From JBOCEF01 sp050586345 (GTDB lineage: Bacteria > Pseudomonadota > Alphaproteobacteria > Rhodobacterales > Rhodobacteraceae), in NCBI RefSeq assembly GCF_050586345.1, contig NZ_JBOCEF010000024.1, positions 3,260 through 67,259 of the forward strand: DNA of 64,000 nucleotides, given 5' to 3'. The position numbers were made by a program, and so were the translations under genes. Every line of letters begins with the position of its first letter. Within the stretch, counting starts at the first letter, position 1. A model generated the notes under the pieces. The model saw only the letters and a list, made by a program, of their open reading frames with translations. It was not told the origin of the DNA and did not search any database. Of the stretch, positions 48,518 to 56,987 are shown piece by piece.

Positions 48518-49309
48518 TCAGCGCGCGGACAGCAGGGCCAGGGCCGCCGCATCCATCGCCGCTCCGTCGGGCCGTTCAGAGACTACAATGCGGCGGAATC
48601 CCACCGGGGCAAGCGCCGCGGCGGCCGCGGGGCTGATCGCGGCGGCGGAAATCCGGGCCGCGGGGGCCAGGAGATCGGGCGCGCCCGCAACCATCCCGGC
48701 GAAAAGCCGCGCCGCGCGGGGGGACCAGAACCCCGCGCCCTCCAGGCGCCCCGCGCGCAGGGCGGCGGCGGCCGGGGCGGGGTCGGCCTCGGCCATCTCG
48801 TAGACCACGGCTTCGGACAGGGTGATTCCATCCCGGGCCAGCGCCTCGGCCAGACCGCCGGTCCCGTGGCGGCCGCGCAGGTGCAGCAGCCGCGCGCCTG
48901 GGGCGAGGGCGGCGGAGAGGTGGGCGGCCAGGGCCTCGGCGTTCCCGCCCGCGTCTTCGGGCGGGGTCCGCGCGTCGAATCCCGCGGCGCGGGCGGCTTC
49001 GGCGGTGGCCGGGCCGACGCACCAGGCGGGCAGGGCGCGGGCGGCCCCGGGCAGGTCCGCGCAGCGCACGCCGTTGGCCGAGGTGAAGACGAGGCTGGAG
49101 AGGCCGGAGAGGTCCGGCGCGGCGGGAACCTTGCGCAGCTCCGTCAGCGGCGCGCGGATCGGGGTCCAGCCCTGGGCGGCGCGGGTCGCCGCCTCGGTCG
49201 CCGCCCCCGGTTCGGGGCGGGTGATGAGCCACCCGGGCGGGGTGGGCGCGGGCCGGTCGTCCCGGCCCGCCGTTTCATTGGGCCGGTCTGGCCGGCCCGG
49301 GACGCTCAC
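48518..49309 (-). CDS. hemD: Uroporphyrinogen-III synthase
   Basis: Closes and isomerises hydroxymethylbilane to uroporphyrinogen III. The 263-aa product has the weakly conserved HemD pattern: GWLITRPEPGA at the start of domain 1, LVFTSANGVRCA, WCVGPATAEAARAAGFD, VYEMAEADPAP, and FWSPRAARLFAGMV. The start is GTG at 49309 in a GTGA overlap with the hemC stop. The family diverges widely, but position after hemC makes the call firm. Confidence 0.92.
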   Translation of the reverse strand: MSVPGRPDRPNETAGRDDRPAPTPPGWLITRPEPGAATEAATRAAQGWTPIRAPLTELRKVPAAPDLSGLSSLVFTSANGVRCADLPGAARALPAWCVGPATAEAARAAGFDARTPPEDAGGNAEALAAHLSAALAPGARLLHLRGRHGTGGLAEALARDGITLSEAVVYEMAEADPAPAAAALRAGRLEGAGFWSPRAARLFAGMVAGAPDLLAPAARISAAAISPAAAAALAPVGFRRIVVSERPDGAAMDAAALALLSAR

Positions 49310-50292
49310 GGGCGCTGCTCCATCCCGTCGAAGAAGCCCTCGCCGCCCTTGGCGCGCAGCTCGGCCGCCGCGTCGGCGCCCATGGCGGCGGCGTCCGAGA
49401 CCGGGCCCTCGCGCTCGGTGGCGTGGCGGATCGAGCCGTCGGGCTTGATGATCTCGCCCCGCAGGCGCATCCGGCCGCCGGGCAGCAGCTCGGCCAGCCC
49501 GCCGATGGGGGTGCGGCAGGACCCGTCGAGGCCCGCGAGGAACGCCCGCTCCGCCTCAAGCCGCAGCGCGGTCTCGGCGCAGTTGAGGGGGGCGAGCAGC
49601 GCGCGCAGGGCGTCGTCGCCGGTCCGATGCTCGATCCCGATGGCGCCCTGGGCGACGGCGGGGAGCATCTCGTCGGTCTCGATGGCGCCCGCGGCGAGGT
49701 CGTCCATCCCCAGCCGCCGCAGACCCGCGACGGCGAGGAAGGTGGCCTGGGCGACGCCGTCCTGGAGCTTCTGCATCCGGGTCTGCACGTTGCCGCGGAA
49801 TTCCACGCAGCGCAGGTCGGGGCGGCGGTTGAGCAGCTGCGCCCGGCGGCGCAGGGACGAGGAGCCGACCACGGCCCCCTGCGGCAGGTCCGCGATGGAT
49901 TTGAAATGGTGCGAGATGAAGGCGTCGCGCACGTCCTCTCGCGGGAGGATGCAGGTCAGGGACAGGCCGTCTGGGCGCTCGACGCCGACATCTTTCATCG
50001 AATGCACCGCGATGTCGGCGCGGTCTTCGAGGAGCGCGGCTTCGAGTTCCTTGGTGAACAGGCCCTTGCCGCCGATCTCGGACAGCGGCCGGTCCAGCAC
50101 CTTGTCGCCGGTGGTCTTGAGGACGGTGATCGCGAAGGCCTCGGGCGGCAGGCCATGGGCCGCCATCAGCCGGTCGCGGGTCTCGTGCGCCTGGGCGAGC
50201 GCGAGGGGCGAGCCGCGGGTGCCGATGCGCAGCGGGCGGTCGGGCGTGGGCAGGTCGGGTGCGCCCGCGGCGCTGGAAATTGCATCGGTCAT
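49306..50292 (-). CDS. hemC: Hydroxymethylbilane synthase (porphobilinogen deaminase)
   Basis: Polymerises four porphobilinogens to hydroxymethylbilane. The 328-aa product has LRIGTRGSPLALAQA, VHSMKDVGVERPDGL with the catalytic Asp, GSSSLRRRAQLL, and the dipyrromethane-cofactor Cys259 in LDGSCRTPIGG. The ATG at 50292 is preferred over an in-frame start 36 nt upstream, which would cut into the short divergent gap to tsaD. Confidence 0.97.
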   Translation of the reverse strand: MTDAISSAAGAPDLPTPDRPLRIGTRGSPLALAQAHETRDRLMAAHGLPPEAFAITVLKTTGDKVLDRPLSEIGGKGLFTKELEAALLEDRADIAVHSMKDVGVERPDGLSLTCILPREDVRDAFISHHFKSIADLPQGAVVGSSSLRRRAQLLNRRPDLRCVEFRGNVQTRMQKLQDGVAQATFLAVAGLRRLGMDDLAAGAIETDEMLPAVAQGAIGIEHRTGDDALRALLAPLNCAETALRLEAERAFLAGLDGSCRTPIGGLAELLPGGRMRLRGEIIKPDGSIRHATEREGPVSDAAAMGADAAAELRAKGGEGFFDGMEQRP

Positions 50293-50378
50293 GGGCTTGG
50301 TGTTACCTGCGGCCTCGCGCCCATGCAACGGCCCCGAACGGGGGCGGATGCGCCCCTTTTGGCCGCAGGAGGCCGCGG

Positions 50379-51503
50379 ATGTCCGAAAACATGCCGACCG
50401 GAACGCTGACCATCCTCGGGCTCGAGTCGAGCTGCGACGACACCGCCGCCGCGGTGGTGCGGGTGCGCGTGGACGGCGGGGAAGTGATCGGGGCGGGGGA
50501 GATCCTGAGTTCCGTGACCCTCGGCCAGGCCGACCTGCACGCGGCCTTCGGCGGCGTGGTGCCCGAGATCGCGGCGCGCGCCCATGCCGAGCGGCTGGAT
50601 GTTTGCGTGGAGAAGGCGCTGGCCGAGGCGGGGCTGGGCCTGTCGGCGATGGACGCGGTGGCCTGCACCGCCGGGCCGGGGCTGATCGGCGGGGTCCTGT
50701 CCGGGGTGATGTGCGCCAAGGGCATCGCCTGGGGCGCGGGGTTGCCGCTGGTCGGGGTGAACCACCTCGAGGGCCACGCGCTGACGCCGCGGTTGGTGTC
50801 GGGGCAGGGCTATCCTTACGTGATGCTGCTCGCCTCGGGCGGGCATTGCCAGATCCTGGGCGTGCTGGGGCCGGGGGACTACCGGCGGCTGGGCGCGACC
50901 ATCGACGACGCGCCGGGCGAAGCCTTCGACAAGGTCGCGAAGATGCTGGGGCTTGGATACCCGGGCGGGCCGGAGGTGGAGCGCGAGGCGAAGGCGGGCG
51001 ATCCGAAGCGGTTCCGCTTCCCTCGGCCGCTGCTGGACAAGCCCGGTTGCGACATGAGCTTTTCGGGTCTGAAGACCGCGGTGCGGCGGCAGCGGGACCT
51101 GCTGGTCGAGGCGCAGGGCGGGCTGAGCGTGCAGGACCGGGCCGACATCTGCGCGGGGTTCCAGGCGGCGGTCTCGGACCTCCTGGCCGGGAAGGTGCGC
51201 CGGGCGCTGGCGGATTTCCGGGCCGAGACGGGGGCGGAGGCGCTGTCGGTGGCCGGGGGGGTCGCGGCGAACACGGCCCTGCGCGGGGCGCTGGAGGCGG
51301 CGGCGGCGGCCGAGGGGTTCAGCTTCGACGCGCCGCCGCTGCGGCTGTGCACGGACAACGCGGCGATGATCGCCTGGGCGGGGGCCGAGCGGCTTGCGCG
51401 GGGCGAGGCGGACGGGATGGACCTGTCGGCCCGGCCCCGCTGGCCGCTGGACAAGGCCCGGGCGGGGATGCTGGGCGGCGGCAAGAAGGGGCCGAAGGCG
51501 TAA
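50379..51503 (+). CDS. tsaD: tRNA N6-threonylcarbamoyladenosine transferase TsaD
   Basis: Transfers the threonylcarbamoyl group to A37 of ANN-decoding tRNAs, with TsaB and TsaE. The 374-aa product has LGLESSCDDTAAAVV, the metal ligands His129 and His133 in NHLEGHAL, MLLASGGHCQIL, and CTDNAAMIAWAG with the C-terminal metal Asp. Length is typical. Divergent from hemC with 86 nt between starts. Confidence 0.97.
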   Translation: MSENMPTGTLTILGLESSCDDTAAAVVRVRVDGGEVIGAGEILSSVTLGQADLHAAFGGVVPEIAARAHAERLDVCVEKALAEAGLGLSAMDAVACTAGPGLIGGVLSGVMCAKGIAWGAGLPLVGVNHLEGHALTPRLVSGQGYPYVMLLASGGHCQILGVLGPGDYRRLGATIDDAPGEAFDKVAKMLGLGYPGGPEVEREAKAGDPKRFRFPRPLLDKPGCDMSFSGLKTAVRRQRDLLVEAQGGLSVQDRADICAGFQAAVSDLLAGKVRRALADFRAETGAEALSVAGGVAANTALRGALEAAAAAEGFSFDAPPLRLCTDNAAMIAWAGAERLARGEADGMDLSARPRWPLDKARAGMLGGGKKGPKA

Positions 51504-51841
51504 GGGTTTCGGGGTTTCGGGGCTGCGCGCGGCCGCCGCCTTCGCTGCGCTTCGGCATCCGCCCGCCCGCCCCGCGCCTTCGCGCGGTCGCCCCTCGGCC
51601 CCGCCCCGCGCCGGCCGCCCGCGCCCCCGCCGCGAAGAATTTTCGCCGCAGCCCCGTTCAGCCCGTTGCCGGGCCGGGCCGGGGCGCGGTATTTTCCCTC
51701 CCGACGGGTTCGCGCGCCGATGGCGTCGGCGCGATTCCAGCGGCTCGTCGCGCGGCACGGGTCGTCTCCCCCCGCGCGCTTCGTCCTGTACGCCGGGCGC
51801 CTGTCCGGGCGTCGCCCGGGCCAGCTGGATGAGGTCACGCG
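51504..51841. other. Intergenic region tsaD-creatinase
   Basis: 338 nt, very GC-rich. No gene, RNA or clear hairpin-plus-T-tract that I can support. A short stretch near 51650-51710 (GAAGAATTTTCG, GGTATTTTCCC) is less GC-rich and may hold the promoter of the downstream gene. Confidence 0.4.
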
Positions 51842-53059
51842 ATGATCCAGGACATCAACACCCGCCCCGAGCGCTTCCGCCGCCAGGATGGAAGCAAGAT
51901 CCTGCCCTTCTCGGCCGCCGAGTATGACCGCCGCCTCGCCGCCCTTCGGGCCGAGATGGCGAAGCTGGACCTGCCCGCGGTCCTGTTCACCTCGATGCAC
52001 AACATCGCCTACTACTCGGGCTTCCTCTACTGCTCCTTCGGGCGGCCCTATGGCTGCGTGGTGACGCAGGACGGGGTGACGACGATCTCGGCCAATATCG
52101 ACGCCTCGCAGCCCTGGCGGCGCAGCGTCGGGGACAACGTCATCTACACCGACTGGAAGCGCGACAATTACTGGCGCGCGGCGGCCGAGCTGCTGGGCGG
52201 CGCGCGGCGGGTGGGGATCGAGGGCGATCACCTGACGCTTGCGGGCAAGGCGGCGCTGGACCGGTTCCTGGATGCGCCCGAGGTGGTGGACGTCGCCCCG
52301 GCGACGATGCGCCTGCGGATGATCAAGTCGGCCGAGGAGATCGCGCTGATCAAGGAAGGCGCGCGCATCGCCGACCATGGCGGCGCCGCGATCCGGGACG
52401 CGATCCGGGTCGGAACCCGCGAGATCGACGTGGCCATGGCCGGCCGCGACGCGATGGAGCTGGAGATCGCCCGCGCCCACCCGGACAGCGAGCTGCGCGA
52501 CAGCTGGGTCTGGTTCCAGTCGGGGCTGAACACCGACGGCGCCCACAACCCGGTCACCACCCGGGCGCTGGAGGGCGGGGACATCCTGTCGCTCAACACC
52601 TTCCCGATGATCTCGGGCTATTACACGGCGCTGGAGCGGACGCTGTTCCTCGGGGCGCCCGACGCCGACAGCCTGCGGATCTGGAAGGCCAACGTGGCGG
52701 CGCACGAGCTGGGGCTGTCGCTGATCAAGCCGGGCGCCACCTGCTCGGGCATCTGCGCCGAGATCAACCGCTTCTTCGCGGACGCGGGGCTTCTGGACTA
52801 TCGCAGCTTCGGCTACGGGCACTCCTTCGGGGTGCTGTCGCATTACTATGGCCGCGAGGCGGGGCTGGAGCTGCGCGAGGATATCGACACGGTGCTGGAG
52901 CCGGGGATGGTTGTGTCGATGGAGCCGATGGTCTGGATCCCGCAGGGGACCCCGGGCGCCGGCGGCTATCGCGAGCATGACATCCTGGTTCTGGACGCGG
53001 ACGGGGCCGAGAACATCACCGGCTTCCCCTACGGCCCCGAGCATAACGTGATCGACTGA
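51842..53059 (+). CDS. Creatinase (creatine amidinohydrolase)
   Basis: 405-aa protein of the pita-bread (M24) fold. The Pseudomonas creatinase active-site residues His232, Glu262 and Glu358 appear here as His235 (NTDGAHNPVTTR), Glu265 (GYYTALERTLF) and Glu361 (VVSMEPMVW), all shifted by 3. The metal-binding residues of the true aminopeptidases are not expected in this metal-independent branch. Creatinase turns creatine into sarcosine and urea. No creatininase or sarcosine-oxidase genes lie nearby, so a related substrate or scavenging role is possible. Confidence 0.87.
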   Translation: MIQDINTRPERFRRQDGSKILPFSAAEYDRRLAALRAEMAKLDLPAVLFTSMHNIAYYSGFLYCSFGRPYGCVVTQDGVTTISANIDASQPWRRSVGDNVIYTDWKRDNYWRAAAELLGGARRVGIEGDHLTLAGKAALDRFLDAPEVVDVAPATMRLRMIKSAEEIALIKEGARIADHGGAAIRDAIRVGTREIDVAMAGRDAMELEIARAHPDSELRDSWVWFQSGLNTDGAHNPVTTRALEGGDILSLNTFPMISGYYTALERTLFLGAPDADSLRIWKANVAAHELGLSLIKPGATCSGICAEINRFFADAGLLDYRSFGYGHSFGVLSHYYGREAGLELREDIDTVLEPGMVVSMEPMVWIPQGTPGAGGYREHDILVLDADGAENITGFPYGPEHNVID

Positions 53060-53087
53060 CGCGGCGGCCGCGGGTTGCAGCGGCGGC

Positions 53088-53119
53088 GGGGCGGGGTCAG
53101 GTTGGCCCCGCCCCTTCTT
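53088..53119 (+). terminator. Terminator after creatinase
   Basis: 9-bp perfect stem GGGGCGGGG / CCCCGCCCC with a 9-nt loop, followed by TTCTT; 28 nt after the stop and just before the globin gene. Confidence 0.72.
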
Positions 53120-53135
53120 GCGTCCGAGGCCCCCC

Positions 53136-53543
53136 ATGATCCCCACCCGCCCCACCGCCGAAGAGATCGACCTCTGCGTCGCCCGGTTCTACGCCATGGC
53201 GCGCAAGGACCCGGATCTCGGCCCCGTGTTCCACGCCGCGATCGGCGAGGATGCCGAGGCCTGGGCGAAGCACGAGGCGAAGATCGCCGGGTTCTGGCGC
53301 AACTCGCTGGGGCTGGAGAAAGGGGCGTATCGCGGATCCCCGATGGAGGCGCATGCCCGGGCGAACGGGATCGAGATGAAGCATTTCCCGATCTGGCTGA
53401 ACCTGTTCGAGCGGTGCGCACGGGCGAGCATGCGGCCCGCGGCGGCCGAGGGGATCGTGGCGCTGGCGAAGCGGATCGGCGACGGGCAGGCGATGGGGCT
53501 GGCCGAGCTGCGGCGGCGCGGCGGGCCGCCGGTTCTGCGCTGA
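53136..53543 (+). CDS. Group III truncated haemoglobin
   Basis: 135-aa globin of the group III (TrHbP) type. Recognisable stretches are IDLCVARFYAMARKDPDLGPVFHAAI at the A/B helices, HEAKIAGFWRNSLGLEKGAYRGSPMEAH around the E/F region with the proximal His, and FPIWLNLFERCARASM. The family binds oxygen or NO, with roles proposed in NO/peroxide defence. The ATG at 53136 is preferred over one 18 nt upstream. GTCCGAGG precedes it. Confidence 0.85.
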   Translation: MIPTRPTAEEIDLCVARFYAMARKDPDLGPVFHAAIGEDAEAWAKHEAKIAGFWRNSLGLEKGAYRGSPMEAHARANGIEMKHFPIWLNLFERCARASMRPAAAEGIVALAKRIGDGQAMGLAELRRRGGPPVLR

Positions 53544-53696
53544 GGCCGGGCCGCCTGTCCGGCGCCGAGGCGGGGCCGGTTGTCTTGCGCAGTGGCGCGG
53601 GCCGCCGGTTCTGCGCCGTGGCGCGGGGCGCGCCCTTGCCGGGGAGGCGGGCGGCGTGCATATCCTCCGGGCGAATGTGAAATCCCGGAGGACGCC

Positions 53697-53972
53697 ATGC
53701 CTTTCATCCTGATCTGCCGCGACAAGCCCGGCGCGCTCGAGACCCGCAAGGCCAATCGCGACGCGCATCTGGCCTATGTGAAGGACACCGGCCTCGCCAC
53801 GTTCGGCGGCCCGATGCTGGATCCGGATGGCGGGATGTGCGGCTCGGTGCTGATGCTGGCCACCGATGACCGGGCCGAGGCCGAGGCCTGGGCGGCGGGC
53901 GATCCCTATGCGAAGGCGGGGCTGTTCGAGAGCGTCGAGATTTCCGGCTTCAAGCACGTGATCGGCGCCTGA
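53697..53972 (+). CDS. YciI-like protein
   Basis: 91-aa dimeric alpha/beta-barrel protein of the YCII family: MPFILICRDKPGALETRKANRDAHLAYV, then FGGPMLDPDGGMCGSVLMLATDDRAEAEAWAAGDPYAKAGLFE. The conserved His (AHLAY) and Asp (GDPY) match the family active-site pattern; substrates are generally unknown. A GGAGGAC site precedes the ATG, and its TGA shares one base with the ATG of the EVE gene. Confidence 0.9.
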   Translation: MPFILICRDKPGALETRKANRDAHLAYVKDTGLATFGGPMLDPDGGMCGSVLMLATDDRAEAEAWAAGDPYAKAGLFESVEISGFKHVIGA

Positions 53973-54400
53973 TGCGGTACTGGCTGTTCAAATCGGAGCC
54001 GAACACCTGGTCCTGGGACGACCAGGTGGCGAAGGCGGATGAGGGCGAGCCCTGGGACGGGGTGCGCAACTACCAGGCCCGCAACAACATGCGGGCGATG
54101 GAGGTGGGGGACCTCGGGTTCTTCTACCACTCGGTCAACGAGAAGCGGATCGTCGGCGTGGTCGAGGTGATCGCCGAGGCGGCGCAGGACCCGACGACCG
54201 AGGATCCGCGCTGGGAATGCGTGACGATCAAGGCGCTGGGCCCGTTCGAGACGCCGGTGACGCTGGCCGATTGCAAGGAGGCGCCGGAGCTGGCCGACAT
54301 GATCCTTGTGAACAACAGCCGCCTGTCGGTGCAGCCGGTGACCGAGGCGGAGTGGAAGCTGCTGTGCAAGATGGGCGGCTATTCGGGGAAAGGCGCCTGA
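53972..54400 (+). CDS. EVE domain protein
   Basis: 142-aa EVE-domain protein: MRYWLFKSEPNTWSWDDQ, GVRNYQARNNMRAMEVGDLGFFYHS, IVGVVEVIAEA and LLCKMGGYSG. EVE is a PUA-like fold that binds modified bases in DNA or RNA; the human homologue THYN1 is of this kind. In bacteria some EVE proteins act with restriction systems, but no such genes are near, so a general nucleic-acid or tRNA-related role is more likely. Starts one base inside the YciI stop. Confidence 0.92.
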   Translation: MRYWLFKSEPNTWSWDDQVAKADEGEPWDGVRNYQARNNMRAMEVGDLGFFYHSVNEKRIVGVVEVIAEAAQDPTTEDPRWECVTIKALGPFETPVTLADCKEAPELADMILVNNSRLSVQPVTEAEWKLLCKMGGYSGKGA

Positions 54401-54425
54401 GGGCCGTTTCCCCTTGGTGATGTGG

Positions 54426-54463
54426 GAACGGGCGGTGCGGGGATGCGCCGCCCGTTCGCGTTT
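54426..54463 (+). terminator. Terminator after the YciI-EVE pair
   Basis: 10-bp perfect arms GAACGGGCGG / CCGCCCGTTC (54426-54435 and 54448-54457), followed by GCGTTTCGG. Confidence 0.65.
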
Positions 54464-54628
54464 CGGGGGGGGCGGGGCCGTCGGACCTGCCGCCCTTCGG
54501 GCGCCCGCGGCCCGCCCGCCCCGCGCTTGCCGCGCGGTCCCCATGCGCCCGCGGCGCCCGGCGCGCGCCTGGGCTGCGTCTGCGCCGGGATCGGGCCGGG
54601 ATCGGGCCGAGCTTGCGGCCGGGTAGGG

Positions 54629-54913
54629 TCAGGCGGCTTTCTCGAGCCAGCGTTCGAGCGCATCCGACAGGGCGTCGGCTTCTTCTCGGAAGCCGGCATG
54701 GAGGGCGGACCACTTGTCGGCCCCCTCGGCCTTCGCGGCCTGGATGCGGGCGGCGAGGTCCTCGTGCCGGATCTTCAGCCCGCTCCAGTCGTCGAGCGCC
54801 TTTGCGCGGCCCTCGGCCGGGCCGTCGTCGATGCGTTTGCGCGCAAGGGCGAGGTCCGCGTCGACGCGGGCCAGTTGGTCTTCAAGATGGGAGATGTAGG
54901 AGTCCCGGGTCAT
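54629..54913 (-). CDS. Small coiled-coil protein
   Basis: 94-aa protein, no signal peptide or membrane span, predicted almost wholly helical with heptad patterns: MTRDSYISHLEDQLARVDADLALARKRI, WSGLKIRHEDLAARIQAAKAEGADKWSALHAGF. It resembles small stress-linked coiled-coil proteins of the sll1863 type, but I cannot name it with certainty. GGAGG lies 5-6 nt before the ATG at 54913; an ATG 12 nt further upstream is less well placed. Confidence 0.72.
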   Translation of the reverse strand: MTRDSYISHLEDQLARVDADLALARKRIDDGPAEGRAKALDDWSGLKIRHEDLAARIQAAKAEGADKWSALHAGFREEADALSDALERWLEKAA

Positions 54914-55036
54914 GTCGGCCTCCATCCGAGTCTTGGGATGCGCGCATGATGCCCGATCCCGGCGCTTATCGCATTGATCCAAATCAGGAAAAATTCCGCG
55001 CAACCTTCGGGTCCGGGCGCCCGGCGGCGGGATGGG

Positions 55037-55055
55037 GTCGACGCACTGCGTCGAC
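55037..55055. repeat. 19-nt palindrome
   Basis: GTCGACGCACTGCGTCGAC, perfect 9-bp arms around a single C, directly beside the larger palindrome at 55060. Confidence 0.85.
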
Positions 55056-55059
55056 GAGC

Positions 55060-55103
55060 GCGAGGGGGAGGGAAGGGGATGCATCCCCTTCCCTCCCCCT
55101 CGC
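55060..55103. repeat. 44-nt perfect palindrome at the end of the GNAT gene
   Basis: Perfect 22-bp arms around GGATGC|GCATCC-type centre (ATGCAT at 55079-55084), with purine-rich left arm and pyrimidine-rich right arm. It begins 3 nt beyond the minus-strand stop at 55106. It would form a very stable hairpin; there is no T tract, so termination is possible but not the textbook type. Confidence 0.9.
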
Positions 55104-55105
55104 AT

Positions 55106-55702
55106 TCACCCCGGCAGCCGGTCGCCGCGCAGCGCCGCGTAAAGCACGTGGTCCCGCCAGCGCCCGCCGATCTGCAGATAGGCCTCGGCCCGCCCTTCAT
55201 GCCGGAACCCGCTGCGTTCCAGCAGCCCGCGCGAGGCGGCGTTCTCCGGCAGGGTCGCGGCCTCGAGCCGCGAGAGGCCCATCACCCCGAAGGCATGGTC
55301 CCGCACCGCCCCCAGCGCCTCGGCCATGTAGCCGCGGCGGGCGTGTTTCTCACCGATCCAATAGCCCAGCGTGGCCGCCTGCGCGGGGCCGCGGCGCAGG
55401 TTGTCGAGGGTCAGCGCCCCCAGGAGCTGGTCGTCCGAGGCGCGGAACAGGAACATCGGCAGCCCGCGCCCCTCCTCGACCATCCGCTCGGCCCAGCGGA
55501 CCCGGTTGCGGAAGGCGGCGCGGGTGAAATGGTCCGGCGCCCAGACCGGCTCCCACGGCTTCAGGAACGGGGCGCTGTCGCGGCGCAGGCGCACCCAGAC
55601 GGCGTGGTCGTCCATCCGCGGCGGGCGCAGGACCAGCCGCTCGGTCTCGAGCGCGAAGCGGGGGCGGCGGGGGCCGAGGAACGGCAGCGCGCCGTGCAGC
55701 AT
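55106..55702 (-). CDS. GNAT acetyltransferase, RimJ/RimL type
   Basis: 198-aa protein: LETERLVLRPPRMDDHAVWVRLRRDS at the N-terminus, LLGALTLDNLRRGPAQAATLGYWIGEKHARRGYMAEALGAVRDHAF (motif A, acetyl-CoA site) and LEAATLPENAASRGLLERSGFRHEGRAEAYLQIGGRWRDHVLYAAL. This is the RimJ/RimL pattern of ribosomal-protein or small-substrate N-acetylation. It starts 22 nt after the M16 protease gene, so it may be the last gene of thrC-M16-GNAT. Confidence 0.9.
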   Translation of the reverse strand: MLHGALPFLGPRRPRFALETERLVLRPPRMDDHAVWVRLRRDSAPFLKPWEPVWAPDHFTRAAFRNRVRWAERMVEEGRGLPMFLFRASDDQLLGALTLDNLRRGPAQAATLGYWIGEKHARRGYMAEALGAVRDHAFGVMGLSRLEAATLPENAASRGLLERSGFRHEGRAEAYLQIGGRWRDHVLYAALRGDRLPG

Positions 55703-55724
55703 CGCCCCCCGCCCCCGCGCGCGA

Positions 55725-56987
55725 TCAGGCCGCGAGGCGCTTGGTCAGCGCCTCGGCGCTCGGCGCGCCCTCGACCGGGCCGTAAAGCGCCATGGCGATG
55801 GAGCCGGACTCCGCCAGCCGCCGCGCGGCGTCGGCGCAGGCGGCGGCGTCCACGGCGTCGATCTTGGCGACCGTCTCTTCCACCGTCGGGACGCGGCCCC
55901 AGACCATCAGCGCCCGGGCGAGCCGCTCGCAGCGCGAGAACGGGCTTTCCAGCCCCATCAGCATCCCGGCCTTCAGCTGGGCGCGGGCGCGCGTCGCCTC
56001 GGCCTCGGTCACGCCGTCCGCGGCGCGGCGGAGTTCGTCCGCCACCAGCTCGGTCAGCCCGCCGACATCCTCGCCGGACGTGCCCGCGTAGACGGTGAAG
56101 GCGCCGGTATCCTCGTGCACCCCGGCCTGGGAGAAGATGGTGTAGCAGAGGCCGCGCTTCTCCCGCGCCTCCTGGAACAGGCGCGAGGACATGCCCCCCC
56201 CGAAGAGGGAGGAGAAGGCCTGCATCGCGTACATGCGGTCCGAGGTCCAGCCGTCGGTCTCCCAGCTCAGGGCCAAGTGGGCCTGCTCCAGGTCCTTGAC
56301 CATGCGCCGCTCGCCGCCGACGAATTTCGCCGGTTCCACGGCCTGCACGGTCGAGGGGGTGAGGCGCCCGAAGATCGCCTCGGCCTGCGCCAGCAGCGCG
56401 TCGTGGTCGACCGCGCCGGCGGCCGAGACGATCATCCGGTCGGGCCGGTAATGCGCGCCGGTGAAGGAGATCAGGTGCTCGCGCCCGAAGCCCTTCACGT
56501 TCTCGGCCGGGCCGAGGATCGAGCGGCCCATGGCCTGGCCGGGATAGGAGACTTCCTGCAGCCAGTCGAAGATCACGTCGTCGGGGGTGTCGTGGACCTG
56601 CCCGATCTCCTGCAGGATCACGCCGCGCTCGGTGGCGATCTCGTCTTCCGCGAAGACCGGGTTGGTCAGGATGTCGCCGATCAGGTTCAGCGCCAGCCCG
56701 GCGTCTTCCTTCAGCACCCGCGCGTAATAGGCGGTCATCTCGCGCGAGGTGTAGGCGTTCATGTAGCCGCCCACGTCCTCGATCGTCTCGGCGATCTCGA
56801 GCGCCGAGCGGGACGTGGTGCCCTTGAAGGCCATGTGCTCGAGGAAATGGGCGATCCCGTTCTCGGACGCGCTTTCGTGGCGCGCCCCGGCCCGGACCCA
56901 GACGCCGATGGCGGCGGACTGGAGGCCGGGCATGTTCTCGGTGACGACGGTGAGGCCGTTGGAGAGCGTGTCGATGCGGACGGTCAA
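55725..56987 (-). CDS. M16 family zinc peptidase (processing-peptidase-like)
   Basis: 420-aa pitrilysin-family peptidase similar to the mitochondrial processing peptidase beta subunit. The inverted zinc motif HFLEH is at 47-51 (ENGIAHFLEHMAFKGT), with the distal Glu in ATERGVILQEI. The C-terminal FGGGMSSRLFQEAREKRGLCY is the second conserved block. In many alphaproteobacteria it follows thrC, as here, and overlaps it by 4 nt (ATGA). Confidence 0.94.
   Translation of the reverse strand: MTVRIDTLSNGLTVVTENMPGLQSAAIGVWVRAGARHESASENGIAHFLEHMAFKGTTSRSALEIAETIEDVGGYMNAYTSREMTAYYARVLKEDAGLALNLIGDILTNPVFAEDEIATERGVILQEIGQVHDTPDDVIFDWLQEVSYPGQAMGRSILGPAENVKGFGREHLISFTGAHYRPDRMIVSAAGAVDHDALLAQAEAIFGRLTPSTVQAVEPAKFVGGERRMVKDLEQAHLALSWETDGWTSDRMYAMQAFSSLFGGGMSSRLFQEAREKRGLCYTIFSQAGVHEDTGAFTVYAGTSGEDVGGLTELVADELRRAADGVTEAEATRARAQLKAGMLMGLESPFSRCERLARALMVWGRVPTVEETVAKIDAVDAAACADAARRLAESGSIAMALYGPVEGAPSAEALTKRLAA

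Noticed and set aside
46022..51832. Open plus-strand frame of 1936 codons opposite hemY, mic60, hemD and hemC and through tsaD
   Set aside because: It crosses several well-identified genes on both strands and has low-complexity Arg/Gly/Ala translation; a GC-bias artefact.
51842..53059. Reading the M24-fold protein as Xaa-Pro aminopeptidase
   Set aside because: The creatinase catalytic His and Glu residues line up with a constant offset, which fits creatinase better.
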